Assembly (NCBI RefSeq): GCF_029603155.1
Contig: NZ_JAPMUA010000005.1
Location: 1-64,000, forward strand
Length of the DNA stretch: 64,000 bases
Source of the DNA: Galbibacter pacificus
GTDB taxonomy: Bacteria > Bacteroidota > Bacteroidia > Flavobacteriales > Flavobacteriaceae
Direction: 5' to 3'
The notes below the pieces were generated by a model, which worked only from the letters and a program-made list of their open reading frames with translations, made no database searches and was not told the DNA's origin. Positions 16,773 through 25,097 of this stretch are shown piece after piece. Numbering within the stretch: the stretch's first letter is position 1; each line of letters opens with the position of its first letter. A program made the position numbers and the translations under genes.

Positions 16773-17492
16773 TTAACGATGTTCTTCTTCCATTTCCATC
16801 AATTGAAGGACATCTTTTATTTTTTCTACTTTTATATAGGTATCGTTATCTTCTTCATTTTTTACCATTTCGTGTGCCCATGTGGTATGGAAGGGAACGT
16901 GAATTGCTTTGGCCCCAATATTTACCAACGGTAACACGTCCGACTTCAAGGAATTTCCTATCATTAAAAACTCCTTGACGTCTATTTCTAAATGATCTAA
17001 TAAATTTTTATAGTTTTCTTCTTTCTTATCACTTAAAACTTCTATATGGTGAAAATATTTTGAAAGTCCGGATTTTTCTAGTTTTCGTTCTTGATCCAGC
17101 AAGTCGCCTTTTGTTAAAAGGATAACCCGGTATTTTTGCGATAAAGCCTGCAATACTTCCTCTACACCATCCAACAGTTCAACTGGTTTATTGATCATCT
17201 CTTTACCTAGATTCAAAATTTTGGAAATGGTTGCATTGTTTACCTTGTTATTTGACAAATCTATGGCACTTTCTATCATAGAAAGCATAAAACCCTTAAT
17301 TCCGTATCCATAGGTCTCCAAATTCTGCATTTCCATTTTAAAGAGCTCTTGGTCGATTTTGTTTTCTGTTTCGTAAGACGAAAGCAGTTTTGCAAACTCG
17401 TGTTCGGCATCCCTAAAATAGGTTTCGTTTACCCACAAGGTATCATCGGCATCAAAACCGATAATTTTTATGTCCTTATAGTTTATTTCCAT
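16773..17492 (-). CDS. HAD-family hydrolase
   Basis: The 239-residue protein has the HAD nucleophile motif GFDADDTLW with Asp14 and Asp16, then VILLTKGDLLDQ (motif II Thr) and the C-terminal acid motif near MIGNSLKSDVLP. A helical cap of about 75 residues lies between motifs I and II, so it belongs to the C1-cap group, as YjjG-like nucleotidases and haloacid dehalogenases do. It is not a capless KdsC-type Kdo-8-phosphate phosphatase. It overlaps the kdsB stop codon by 10 bases and precedes kdnB by 23 bases, so it is cotranscribed with Kdo genes and may act on a sugar phosphate of that pathway. Confidence 0.82.
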   Translation of the reverse strand: MEINYKDIKIIGFDADDTLWVNETYFRDAEHEFAKLLSSYETENKIDQELFKMEMQNLETYGYGIKGFMLSMIESAIDLSNNKVNNATISKILNLGKEMINKPVELLDGVEEVLQALSQKYRVILLTKGDLLDQERKLEKSGLSKYFHHIEVLSDKKEENYKNLLDHLEIDVKEFLMIGNSLKSDVLPLVNIGAKAIHVPFHTTWAHEMVKNEEDNDTYIKVEKIKDVLQLMEMEEEHR

Positions 17493-18211
17493 ACTTTTTT
17501 GGCTCTTTCAAGGTCTTCTGGGGTGTCTATTTCTATACCTTCGCTATCGGTTTCCACCATTTTTATTTTCTTTCCATATTCTAAATAACGAATAGCTTCA
17601 ATTTTTTCGGTAGCTTCCAAAGAGCGCATGGGCAACCGCTGAAAATCTACAATTGCCTGTTTTCTAAATGCATATACACCTTTATGTTTAAAATACCTTA
17701 CATGGATGTTTTTATCTCTTGGATATGGAATGGGAGAACGGGAAAAGTACAAGGCAAACCCACGTTCGTCGGTAATTACTTTTACGGTATTGGGGTTGCT
17801 TATTTCTTCCCAATCTTCAATTTTGGTCATAAGAGAGGCCAAATCGATTTCCTTTTGGGCATCTTCCTTAAAAACCTCTATTACTTTTTCCAGGCTTTCC
17901 CTATCGGTAAAAGGCTCATCGCCCTGTACATTGACAACGATATCCACATCCATGTTTTCAACAGCTTCGGCTATTCTATCGCTGCCACAATCGTGCTCTT
18001 TTATACTCATAATAGCTTTTCCGCCATTATTTTCAATTTCCTTAAAAATAATATCGCTATCGGTTACCACAAAAACATCGTCGAAAAGGCCGGTATTTAC
18101 GGCTGCCTTGTAGGTACGTAAAATTACGGTCTCGCCCCCAAGGTCCTGCATAAGCTTTCCGGGGAATCGTGAAGCGGCATATCTGGCCGGTATCATTGAA
18201 ATTATCTTCAT
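17483..18211 (-). CDS. kdsB: CMP-Kdo (or CMP-8-amino-Kdo) synthetase
   Basis: Activates 3-deoxy-manno-octulosonate with CTP to CMP-Kdo for transfer to lipid A. At 242 residues it is the usual size. The nucleotide-binding N-terminus reads MIPARYAASRFPGKLMQDL; DIVVNVQGDEPF is the metal/CTP site; RSPIPYPRD and HKGVYAFRK follow. It is the first gene of a four-gene minus-strand unit with the HAD protein, the kdnB-like oxidase and the PlsC-like protein. In Shewanella the enzyme next to kdnB accepts the 8-amino sugar, so the true substrate here may be Kdo8N; that is inference from context. Confidence 0.92.
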   Translation of the reverse strand: MKIISMIPARYAASRFPGKLMQDLGGETVILRTYKAAVNTGLFDDVFVVTDSDIIFKEIENNGGKAIMSIKEHDCGSDRIAEAVENMDVDIVVNVQGDEPFTDRESLEKVIEVFKEDAQKEIDLASLMTKIEDWEEISNPNTVKVITDERGFALYFSRSPIPYPRDKNIHVRYFKHKGVYAFRKQAIVDFQRLPMRSLEATEKIEAIRYLEYGKKIKMVETDSEGIEIDTPEDLERAKKVWK

Positions 18212-18262
18212 TAGTTGAAAAACCTTTATGAATTAACAAAAATAAGAGATAAAATTGAGAAT

Positions 18263-18829
18263 TTAGTTGCTCTTACCCCCTAGTTTTTTATAAAACCAAA
18301 ATATAAACATTAAAATAATGATAACCAACACAATAGCTACTATTGGTAAAAATATGGCCACCAAGGACAATGCTATGGAACCGCCTGTTTCCACCGTTGA
18401 AACAACGGGATTTCCAAGTCCCGCCGTTGCTACCGACGACGTTACCCTTGTTCCTGCCGAGGCCCCTTTTACAATGCTGGCTGTTCCCCCACCGGCAATA
18501 ATTGCCAATGCCCATGTTACAACCGGGGAAAGCTCTGCCATGGTAGACGCCATGACCGCTGTTCCGGCTATTGCTGCCAATGGAACCGCAATGGTATCTA
18601 ACAAATTATCTATAAAAGGGATATAATAGGCAAAAATTTCCAGTACCATGGCCGCCGCCAAGGCTATCAATGCCGGAACAGAACCAATCCATTCCCAGTG
18701 CTCGCTTAAATTTATAATATCGAAATGGCCGACCAGACTTAAAACAAACAATGGCAGAAAAACTCTGAACCCAACGGAAGCCGCCAGACCGATGCCCAGA
18801 AAAATACTTATAATAGCTTCTGATGTCAT
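18263..18829 (-). CDS. DUF4126 membrane protein
   Basis: The 188-residue product starts MTSEAIISIFLGIGLAASVG and has about five hydrophobic segments, with the DUF4126 pattern GFRVFLPLFVLSLVGHFD, an internal stretch IPFIDNLLDTIAVPLAAIAGT, and SIVKGASAGTRVTSSVATAG. The function of the family is unknown. It lies about 50 bases upstream of kdsB's start region and 50 bases downstream of the helicase gene, all on the minus strand, so some cotranscription is possible. Confidence 0.8.
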   Translation of the reverse strand: MTSEAIISIFLGIGLAASVGFRVFLPLFVLSLVGHFDIINLSEHWEWIGSVPALIALAAAMVLEIFAYYIPFIDNLLDTIAVPLAAIAGTAVMASTMAELSPVVTWALAIIAGGGTASIVKGASAGTRVTSSVATAGLGNPVVSTVETGGSIALSLVAIFLPIVAIVLVIIILMFIFWFYKKLGGKSN

Positions 18830-18879
18830 TCTTTTTAATATATGGGTAAAAAATGTTATTAAATGTAAGCATTTTACTT

Positions 18880-20310
18880 TTAATGGATGTCGGCAAAAAA
18901 ATTATCTTTAAAACCAATTAAATACAATTTGTCTTTTGCCCTTGTTACGGCGGTATATAGCCACCGCAAATAATCTTTGTCTACCCCGTTTGGCAAATAT
19001 GGCTGTTCTACAAATACCGTATTCCATTGCCCTCCCTGGCTTTTATGGCAAGTAACCGCATAGGAAAATTTTACCTGGAGCGCATTGAAATATTTGTTGT
19101 TTTTTACTTTTAAGAATTTTTTGTACTTGGACGTTTCGTCTTCATAATCTTTCATGACTTCTTGATATAACCTGTTACCATCTTCATAGGAAAGTGAAGG
19201 CGAATTAACATCCAACGTATCAAGGAGCAGTACGGTTTCAAAAGGTTTCATGTTGGGGTAATCTACCATTTGTACTTTTACTTCAGCAAACTTAAACCCG
19301 TACAGTTCCTTTATGGCGAAGATCTCAAGTACTTCAATTATATCGCCATTGGCAATAAAGCCGGCTTCAGAAGACGTTTTTACCCAATAATAATTGTTCT
19401 TTACTACCATTAAATAGTCTCCGGCAGCCAATTCATTGTCCAAAAAAAGAATCCTGCTCCTTATTTGCTGGTTGTACATATTTGCCCTTTTATTGGACCG
19501 CACGATAATGGCCGTTTCTTCTTTGCCGTTTTCGCTGTACGACTGGTTGATGGCATCCTGTATTTCATAACCGTCGATTAGCCGGACAATATCCGTAAAG
19601 TCTTTTACGTGAAATTGAAAATCATTTGCGTAATCGTCCTGCAATTGTTCCCTTAAATTGGTGGCGTTTAAAAGTATCCCCGAATTTAACTGTTGCCTTA
19701 CCACTTCGTCCAGTTCTATTTTTTTTACTTCCTTATTGTAGTTAAGCGAAAGTTTGTTCTCGTCAAGAGCCGGGCTCAGGTATAAATTCACGGGCGGCAA
19801 TTGTGCGGTATCGCCTATAAGGATGAGCTTGCAGTTATGCCCGGAATACACATACATCATTAAATCGTCGAGCAAGGAACCGTTCTCGAAAATTTTAGAG
19901 TCGGCGGACGAATCGGGAATCATGGAAGCTTCATCTACAATAAATATGGTGTTTTTATGTTTATTGGGCGCCAGGACAAACTTTACCCCGCCCCCACTTT
20001 GTTTTCTCGGGAAATAAATATGCTTGTGAATTGTAAAAGCCGTCCTGCCCGAATAGTTGGTAATTACCTTGGCCGCCCTTCCTGTGGGTGCCAAAAGTAC
20101 CGATTTTCGCATGGTTTTCCACAAATTATGGACCATTGCACCAATTATGGTAGTTTTTCCGGTACCGGCAAACCCTTTCAGCAAAAACACCTCTTCCCTT
20201 TCTTCGGAATATATAAAATCTGAAAGTTGTTGAAGCACAACATCTTGCTTGTGCGTTGGGCTGTGCGGGAATTCTTCTTTTAGTAACTTATAAAATGATG
20301 CAGCGTCCAT
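18880..20310 (-). CDS. RecD/Dda-like superfamily 1 DNA helicase
   Basis: The 476-residue protein is an SF1B-like helicase: Walker A GFAGTGKTT from residue 46, Walker B around FIVDEASMIPD, motif III-like GDTAQLPPV, and the UvrD_C_2-type ending VTCHKSQGGQWNTVFVEQ with VTRAKDKLYLIG. It is shorter than RecD2 and lacks its long N-terminal domain, so it is closer in layout to Dda-like enzymes. It should unwind DNA 5' to 3' in repair or replication restart; direction is by family inference. It is transcribed away from the rsmD operon, with about 110 bases between start codons. Confidence 0.85.
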   Translation of the reverse strand: MDAASFYKLLKEEFPHSPTHKQDVVLQQLSDFIYSEEREEVFLLKGFAGTGKTTIIGAMVHNLWKTMRKSVLLAPTGRAAKVITNYSGRTAFTIHKHIYFPRKQSGGGVKFVLAPNKHKNTIFIVDEASMIPDSSADSKIFENGSLLDDLMMYVYSGHNCKLILIGDTAQLPPVNLYLSPALDENKLSLNYNKEVKKIELDEVVRQQLNSGILLNATNLREQLQDDYANDFQFHVKDFTDIVRLIDGYEIQDAINQSYSENGKEETAIIVRSNKRANMYNQQIRSRILFLDNELAAGDYLMVVKNNYYWVKTSSEAGFIANGDIIEVLEIFAIKELYGFKFAEVKVQMVDYPNMKPFETVLLLDTLDVNSPSLSYEDGNRLYQEVMKDYEDETSKYKKFLKVKNNKYFNALQVKFSYAVTCHKSQGGQWNTVFVEQPYLPNGVDKDYLRWLYTAVTRAKDKLYLIGFKDNFFADIH

Positions 20311-20419
20311 AAAATCTATTTATCGTTCAAAATTAGTGATGTTTTTTTTGGCTATCTCTTTCATGAATGAAAAAAAATTGTAGATTTGCGTAAAACCTCT
20401 TTAATTCAAAAATTAAAAA

Positions 20420-21067
20420 ATGAAGACAGTAATACAAATTGTCCTTTGGCTTTTAAGTATTTTTTTCGCGTATCAAATTTATACTTCTGTAATGGGGCCA
20501 ATAAAATTTGACAAAGTAAAAAAAGAAAGATATTCGGCCGTAATCGATAAGTTAAAAGATATTAGGGATGCTCAGGAAGCATACAGAACTGTAACCGGTA
20601 AATTTGCGAAAGATTTTCCTAGTTTGATCAAATTCATCGATACAGCTCAGTATACACTTACACAACAAAGGGACTCTTCTTATATGGAATACGATGAAAC
20701 CTACCGTATCGACATGGAAAGAGAGGTTAAAGTTATTGATACTTTAGGATTTGTACCTGTTAAGGATTCTTTATTTGGAGGTTCTGATTCTTACAAAAAC
20801 CTTGCAACGGTTCCTTATGCAGAGAACAACGAGAAATTCACCATGGATGCCAAGATGATCAATGCAAACGGATTTAACGCTCCTGTTTTTGAGGTGAAGG
20901 TTAATAAATCTGTTTTACTGTACGATCAACCAAAAGATCTTGTGGATCAGGAAAAATCTGCTATTTCGGTAGAAGAAGTTAATGGTCCTGAAATTAAAGT
21001 AGGTAGCCTTACAGAAGTAAGCACAAGTGCAAACTGGCCACCATATTATGACACTAAAAAAGAGTAG
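20420..21067 (+). CDS. Conserved membrane-anchored protein of unknown function
   Basis: The 215-residue product has one N-terminal hydrophobic helix (MKTVIQIVLWLLSIFFAYQI, anchor about residues 4-22), then an amphipathic helix rich in Lys and Asp (KLKDIRDAQEAYRTVTGKFA) reminiscent of the extended helix of pseudopilins, and a mixed soluble C-terminal part. I do not recognise a characterised family. It is the first of three plus-strand genes; the DUF3822 gene starts inside its last 20 bases. A TAGATTTG sequence at 20381-20388 could be a -7 promoter element, but no matching -33 TTG is present. Confidence 0.7.
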   Translation: MKTVIQIVLWLLSIFFAYQIYTSVMGPIKFDKVKKERYSAVIDKLKDIRDAQEAYRTVTGKFAKDFPSLIKFIDTAQYTLTQQRDSSYMEYDETYRIDMEREVKVIDTLGFVPVKDSLFGGSDSYKNLATVPYAENNEKFTMDAKMINANGFNAPVFEVKVNKSVLLYDQPKDLVDQEKSAISVEEVNGPEIKVGSLTEVSTSANWPPYYDTKKE

Positions 21068-21878
21068 TAACATACTAGATAAATCATTTAAAGAACTGTC
21101 CATTCAAGTTAGCTTGAGTGGACTTTCTTTTTGTATTGCAGATAGCGCCTTAAACGAAATTGAAACCATAGATACCGTTAGTTTTGACAAAAAGGCGAAC
21201 GCAGAAAGCCTTTTGGCACATCTGGAAAACTGGTTTGACAAAGATTCCATAAAAGGGAGCTCCTTCAACAAAATTATTGCGGTTCATGAAAACGAGCTAT
21301 CGTCGTTTGTGCCAAAATCCCTTTTTAACGAAAGCAATCTTTCTGATTATTTAAAATATAATGTCAAAATTTTAGAAAACGATTACATTAATTACGACGA
21401 GCTTAAAGAGCACGATATGTATAATGTATATGTGCCCTTTACCAATGTAAACAATTACCTTTTTGAAAAATTTGGCGATTTTGAATACAAACATTTTTCT
21501 ACCGTATTGGTAGAAACGCTTATCAACAACGCCAAAAAAAGCGACCCAAAAACCATTTATGTACACATAGATAGCATGCACTTTGAAATAATTGTGCTGG
21601 ACCAAAAGAAATTGGTTTTATACAACACCTTTCAATACCTTCAAAAAGAAGACTTTATTTATTACTTGCTTTTTACAATTGAACAACTTCACCTAAACCC
21701 CGAGGAAACTCCTACCTTTTTGCTTGGCAATGTTTCTGAGGAAAGCGAATTGTACAAAATTGCCTATCGGTATATAAAAAACCTAAAAATCGGGGAAGCT
21801 TATTACCCGCCAAAACTAAACAATGTTATAGAAAAGCTCAACGCCCCTAAAACACTTGTTTTATTAAACAGTTTATAA
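21048..21878 (+). CDS. DUF3822 family protein
   Basis: I start the gene at ATG 21048 (MTLKKSSNILDKSFKE), giving 276 residues and a 20-base overlap with the gene before; a GTG at 21027 is possible but less natural. The protein lacks signal or membrane segments. It has an actin/FtsA-like feel, with ALVETLINNAKKSDPKTIYVHID-type middle strands (VLVETLINNAKKSDPKTIYV), VLDQKKLVLYNTFQY and FLLGNVSEESELYKIAYR. Proteins of this type sit beside rsmD in many Bacteroidota (from memory). Its role is unknown; RsmD follows with no gap at all. Confidence 0.75.
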   Translation: MTLKKSSNILDKSFKELSIQVSLSGLSFCIADSALNEIETIDTVSFDKKANAESLLAHLENWFDKDSIKGSSFNKIIAVHENELSSFVPKSLFNESNLSDYLKYNVKILENDYINYDELKEHDMYNVYVPFTNVNNYLFEKFGDFEYKHFSTVLVETLINNAKKSDPKTIYVHIDSMHFEIIVLDQKKLVLYNTFQYLQKEDFIYYLLFTIEQLHLNPEETPTFLLGNVSEESELYKIAYRYIKNLKIGEAYYPPKLNNVIEKLNAPKTLVLLNSL

Positions 21879-22415
21879 ATGCGCATTATTTCTGGAAAAT
21901 ACAAAGGAAAAAGGTTGATTGCTCCAAAAAAATTACCCGTAAGGCCCACGACCGATTTTGCCAAGGAAGGTTTGTTCAATATTCTTAACAATCAATTTTA
22001 TTTTGACGAGCTAACCGTTTTGGACCTTTTTGCCGGTACAGGAAATATTAGTTTTGAATTTGCCAGCAGGGGCGTACCAAAAATTACTTCGGTCGATGCG
22101 CATTCGGGCTGCGTGCAATACATAAATAAAATAAAAAGTGAGCTGGAATTTCCCATACAGCCAATTAAAAGCGATGTATTTACCTATTTGGAAAAATCCA
22201 TCCAAAAAGCAGACATTATCTTTGCAGATCCCCCATACGACATACCATTGACGGAATTTAACAAAATCCCCATGCTGGTAAAAAAGAACGGGCTTCTTGA
22301 AGAAGATGGTATTTTAATTATTGAACATGCCAAGCAAACCGACCTCAGCGAAATTGACGGATTTACCGAAAAGCGAAAATACGGGAGCAGCGTTTTTAGC
22401 TTTTTTGAATTTTAA
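21879..22415 (+). CDS. rsmD: 16S rRNA (guanine-966-N2)-methyltransferase
   Basis: Methylates G966 of 16S rRNA in the small subunit, using S-adenosylmethionine. The 178-residue protein has MRIISGKYKGKRL at its start, the SAM loop VLDLFAGTGNISFE, and the catalytic motif DPPY at residues 117-120 in FADPPYDI. It begins directly after the DUF3822 stop codon and ends the operon. The hairpin just downstream serves mainly the convergent phospholipase gene. Confidence 0.92.
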   Translation: MRIISGKYKGKRLIAPKKLPVRPTTDFAKEGLFNILNNQFYFDELTVLDLFAGTGNISFEFASRGVPKITSVDAHSGCVQYINKIKSELEFPIQPIKSDVFTYLEKSIQKADIIFADPPYDIPLTEFNKIPMLVKKNGLLEEDGILIIEHAKQTDLSEIDGFTEKRKYGSSVFSFFEF

Positions 22416-22455
22416 CAAAAAAAATTCCGCAATGCAATAAAACATTTGCGGAATT
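22413..22455 (-). terminator. Rho-independent terminator after the phospholipase gene
   Basis: A 10-bp stem (AATTCCGCAA 22423-22432 with TTGCGGAATT 22446-22455) is followed on the minus strand by a run of eight T's and TGTT. It lies 25 bases past the phospholipase stop codon and marks the end of the FecIR-SusCD-phospholipase unit. The plus-strand side lacks a T-run. Confidence 0.85.
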
Positions 22456-22479
22456 ATAATTCAGCTCAACCCAAATTAT

Positions 22480-24999
22480 TTATTGTACCCTACCCATGTA
22501 CGGGTCGGTTTTAGATGCTTTACCCACTTCAACCCTACCAGCGTATCTTCTTTTAAATGTATTATTGCCTTCAACCGTTAGTTTAAAATCATACCAGTTG
22601 TAATTTTTATTTACATCTAAAATAATTGTTTCACGCTTTCCTGCTTTCACAACTATATGTTGCATTTCTTGCCCATACGAACAATCTTCGAGAACTACTT
22701 TAAGCGGCTTGTTGGAATTATTGGTTATGTGCAGCATAATATTACCAGAAACCCTTTTTACGCGCTTGGTGTTTTTTTCATAGTCAAAATCGATATTCAA
22801 ATCGGGATCGTTTGCATTTCCTTGCAACGCTCTATAAAATCCGTTAGGCCCGTGCACAGATAATTGATATTCCTCTTCTCTAAAATCTTTCAGGCTCCAA
22901 TTATTCAATAATTTATCCCCGGGTTTTACCGTTATAGGCCAATTAAACGTTGACTGTTCATTTTTTCGATTAAAAGCATATACATTAAACGGCGCGCCTT
23001 TGGCTTTTTCTCCAAAAATATTATTGGATGCTTCAAAAAATACTTCAACCCCCAGTGTATCCATGTTAAGTTTTCCGTCCACATACAATTCATATGTCAA
23101 GGCGCATGAATCTTTAACACCCGGCTCTTGTTGTGGTAAAAAGTCGGCTTTCATTATAGCCTTCTTGGCCGTGGAAATTTCATCATCGGACAATTCCCTG
23201 TAATTTGAAGGTAATTTTTTAGCTCGGGCATTTATGACTTCTCCCATAAATTCATTCCGTTTTACAAAATCAGAAAATTTAAAATCATCTTCCTTAAAAG
23301 TTCTAAAGGCAGAAGTTAAATCTCCGGAAACACATCTACGCCATTCGCTAATATTGGTTTCTTTTACATCTTTTCCATATTTATTTTGTATGAAATTTTC
23401 CATCAATTGAATGGTCGAGGTTATATCGCACACTTCCGAATTTACCCAACCGCCACGCGTCCATGGAGATGCCACCACCATTGGCACACGGTAACCCAGC
23501 CCTACCGGGCTTTCCCTTGCATTATTTTCGTTAACCCTATTTTTTACCAGTTCTTCCTTTAGTGTTACGTATTCTTGATGAAGGTCCATCCCCTTGGATG
23601 CCAAATGAGCATCTTTAGGATTGGGAGCCACAAATGGCGGAACATGATCGAAATAACCATCGTTTTCATCGTATGTTAAAATAAATATGGTCTTTTTCCA
23701 TACTTCTGGATCTTTGGTAAGAATGTCCAAAACCTCAGAAACATACCATGCTCCAAACCATGGGGCGCTTGGATGATCTGAAAATTTTTGGGGTGCCACC
23801 AACCAAGAAACCGTTGGCAGGGTTCCGGCATTGACATCTTTTCTAAATGCATCCAGAATATCTCCTTTAGGGACCTTTAAGGTTTCCTTTTCACCTTCAA
23901 TTTCAACAGCTATTTCTTCCGTTTCATGATAATCTGGATCATTGCTATTTGTTACAAATGCCCTTTGGTGTAATTGTTTTTGATAATCGGAAAGCTTTTC
24001 AAAGTTTAACGGGTTCCAACGTTCGCTTTCTTCCTGTACATGCTTTAATTTAGCCTTCTTTTCTTCTAATTCGTTTTGTAACGGTTGAACCTTTCTTTTT
24101 GGTGTTTCTTTAATTTTTTCCTCTAACTCATCGATCTCCACAGGTAAATCATTAAGACTGTTTTTTAGGTAATTTTGATACCCTTTTGTATAGCGGACAT
24201 TAAATTGAGAATACCATTCTAAATTATTATCGGTAAAATTGGCAAGATAAGATTCGTCTTCACCTTCCAAGCCATTGTAAAAACTTATTTCATTTTGATA
24301 TACTTTCCACGGAATATCGTGATCCTGCAATCTTTCGGGAAAGGTTTTCCAGTTTATTTCCCTGTCCCAGCCCACCTCCGAATTTCTTACATGAGCAAAC
24401 CCTTCCCTATCCTTATGGGTTCCCGACCAAAAAAATAGCCTATTGGTGGTTGTTCCGGTAAGCGAAGAACAAAAATGTTGGTCGAACACCGTAAAGGCAT
24501 CTGCAAAAGCATAATAAAACGGCAGGTCCTCTCTGTTATAATATCCTAAGGTAAAAGGAATATCTTTATACTCCTTTCTTCCTGGCTGCTTTGCAAACAG
24601 CCATTTATCATATTTTCCATTATTTCTTGCATCAACTTGATCTGTCCACGAATGTGGCAATCCGCCCATCCAAGTCGCCTTAGTTTCTTTCATGTTTAGG
24701 CGAAATGGTGCAAAAGTCCTTCCTTTTTCATCGTGCTGCAACCATACCGGGTTTTTATTAGGTAATTTTATTGCACGCGGATCGTTAAAACCCCTTACCC
24801 CTCTTAAAGATCCATAACAGTGGTCGAACGATCTATTTTCCTGCATTAACAGTACAATATGTTCGGCATCGTAAAAATTAGAACCTTTTTCGGGGTCGAT
24901 CTGCAATGCCCGTTTTATTGAATTTGGAAACGTAGGCAAAACACTCATCCCGCCCGTAAACAATGTTGCTTTTTTTAAAAAGTCTCTTCTGGTATCCAT
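22480..24999 (-). CDS. Secreted phosphocholine-type phospholipase C
   Basis: An 839-residue enzyme of the phosphoesterase/acid phosphatase (PlcH/PlcN) type, which releases phosphocholine or similar head groups from phospholipids outside the cytoplasm. The N-terminus MDTRRDFLKKATLF carries a twin-arginine signal (Arg4-Arg5). The catalytic block LLMQENRSFDHCYGSLRG starts near residue 50, THKDREGFAHV and FILTYDENDGYFDHVPP contain metal or nucleophile residues, and SPWTRGGWV follows. A Lys/Glu-rich coiled-coil insert lies at about 285-335. Two DUF756-type beta domains close the protein. It lies 98 bases after susD on the same strand and is probably the enzyme of that locus. Confidence 0.88.
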   Translation of the reverse strand: MDTRRDFLKKATLFTGGMSVLPTFPNSIKRALQIDPEKGSNFYDAEHIVLLMQENRSFDHCYGSLRGVRGFNDPRAIKLPNKNPVWLQHDEKGRTFAPFRLNMKETKATWMGGLPHSWTDQVDARNNGKYDKWLFAKQPGRKEYKDIPFTLGYYNREDLPFYYAFADAFTVFDQHFCSSLTGTTTNRLFFWSGTHKDREGFAHVRNSEVGWDREINWKTFPERLQDHDIPWKVYQNEISFYNGLEGEDESYLANFTDNNLEWYSQFNVRYTKGYQNYLKNSLNDLPVEIDELEEKIKETPKRKVQPLQNELEEKKAKLKHVQEESERWNPLNFEKLSDYQKQLHQRAFVTNSNDPDYHETEEIAVEIEGEKETLKVPKGDILDAFRKDVNAGTLPTVSWLVAPQKFSDHPSAPWFGAWYVSEVLDILTKDPEVWKKTIFILTYDENDGYFDHVPPFVAPNPKDAHLASKGMDLHQEYVTLKEELVKNRVNENNARESPVGLGYRVPMVVASPWTRGGWVNSEVCDITSTIQLMENFIQNKYGKDVKETNISEWRRCVSGDLTSAFRTFKEDDFKFSDFVKRNEFMGEVINARAKKLPSNYRELSDDEISTAKKAIMKADFLPQQEPGVKDSCALTYELYVDGKLNMDTLGVEVFFEASNNIFGEKAKGAPFNVYAFNRKNEQSTFNWPITVKPGDKLLNNWSLKDFREEEYQLSVHGPNGFYRALQGNANDPDLNIDFDYEKNTKRVKRVSGNIMLHITNNSNKPLKVVLEDCSYGQEMQHIVVKAGKRETIILDVNKNYNWYDFKLTVEGNNTFKRRYAGRVEVGKASKTDPYMGRVQ

Positions 25000-25097
25000 T
25001 TTTAGGTTTTCTTTAAATGAAAGTAGTAAAAAAGTGAATTCTACATTAATTTTATTGTAATTAATATATTTTAATTGAAGAATTCAACTGATAAGTC

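Noticed and set aside
20381..20388. TAGATTTG as a promoter for the 20420 gene
   Set aside because: The -7 fit is exact but no TTG lies at the expected -33 distance, so I mention it only in the gene entry.
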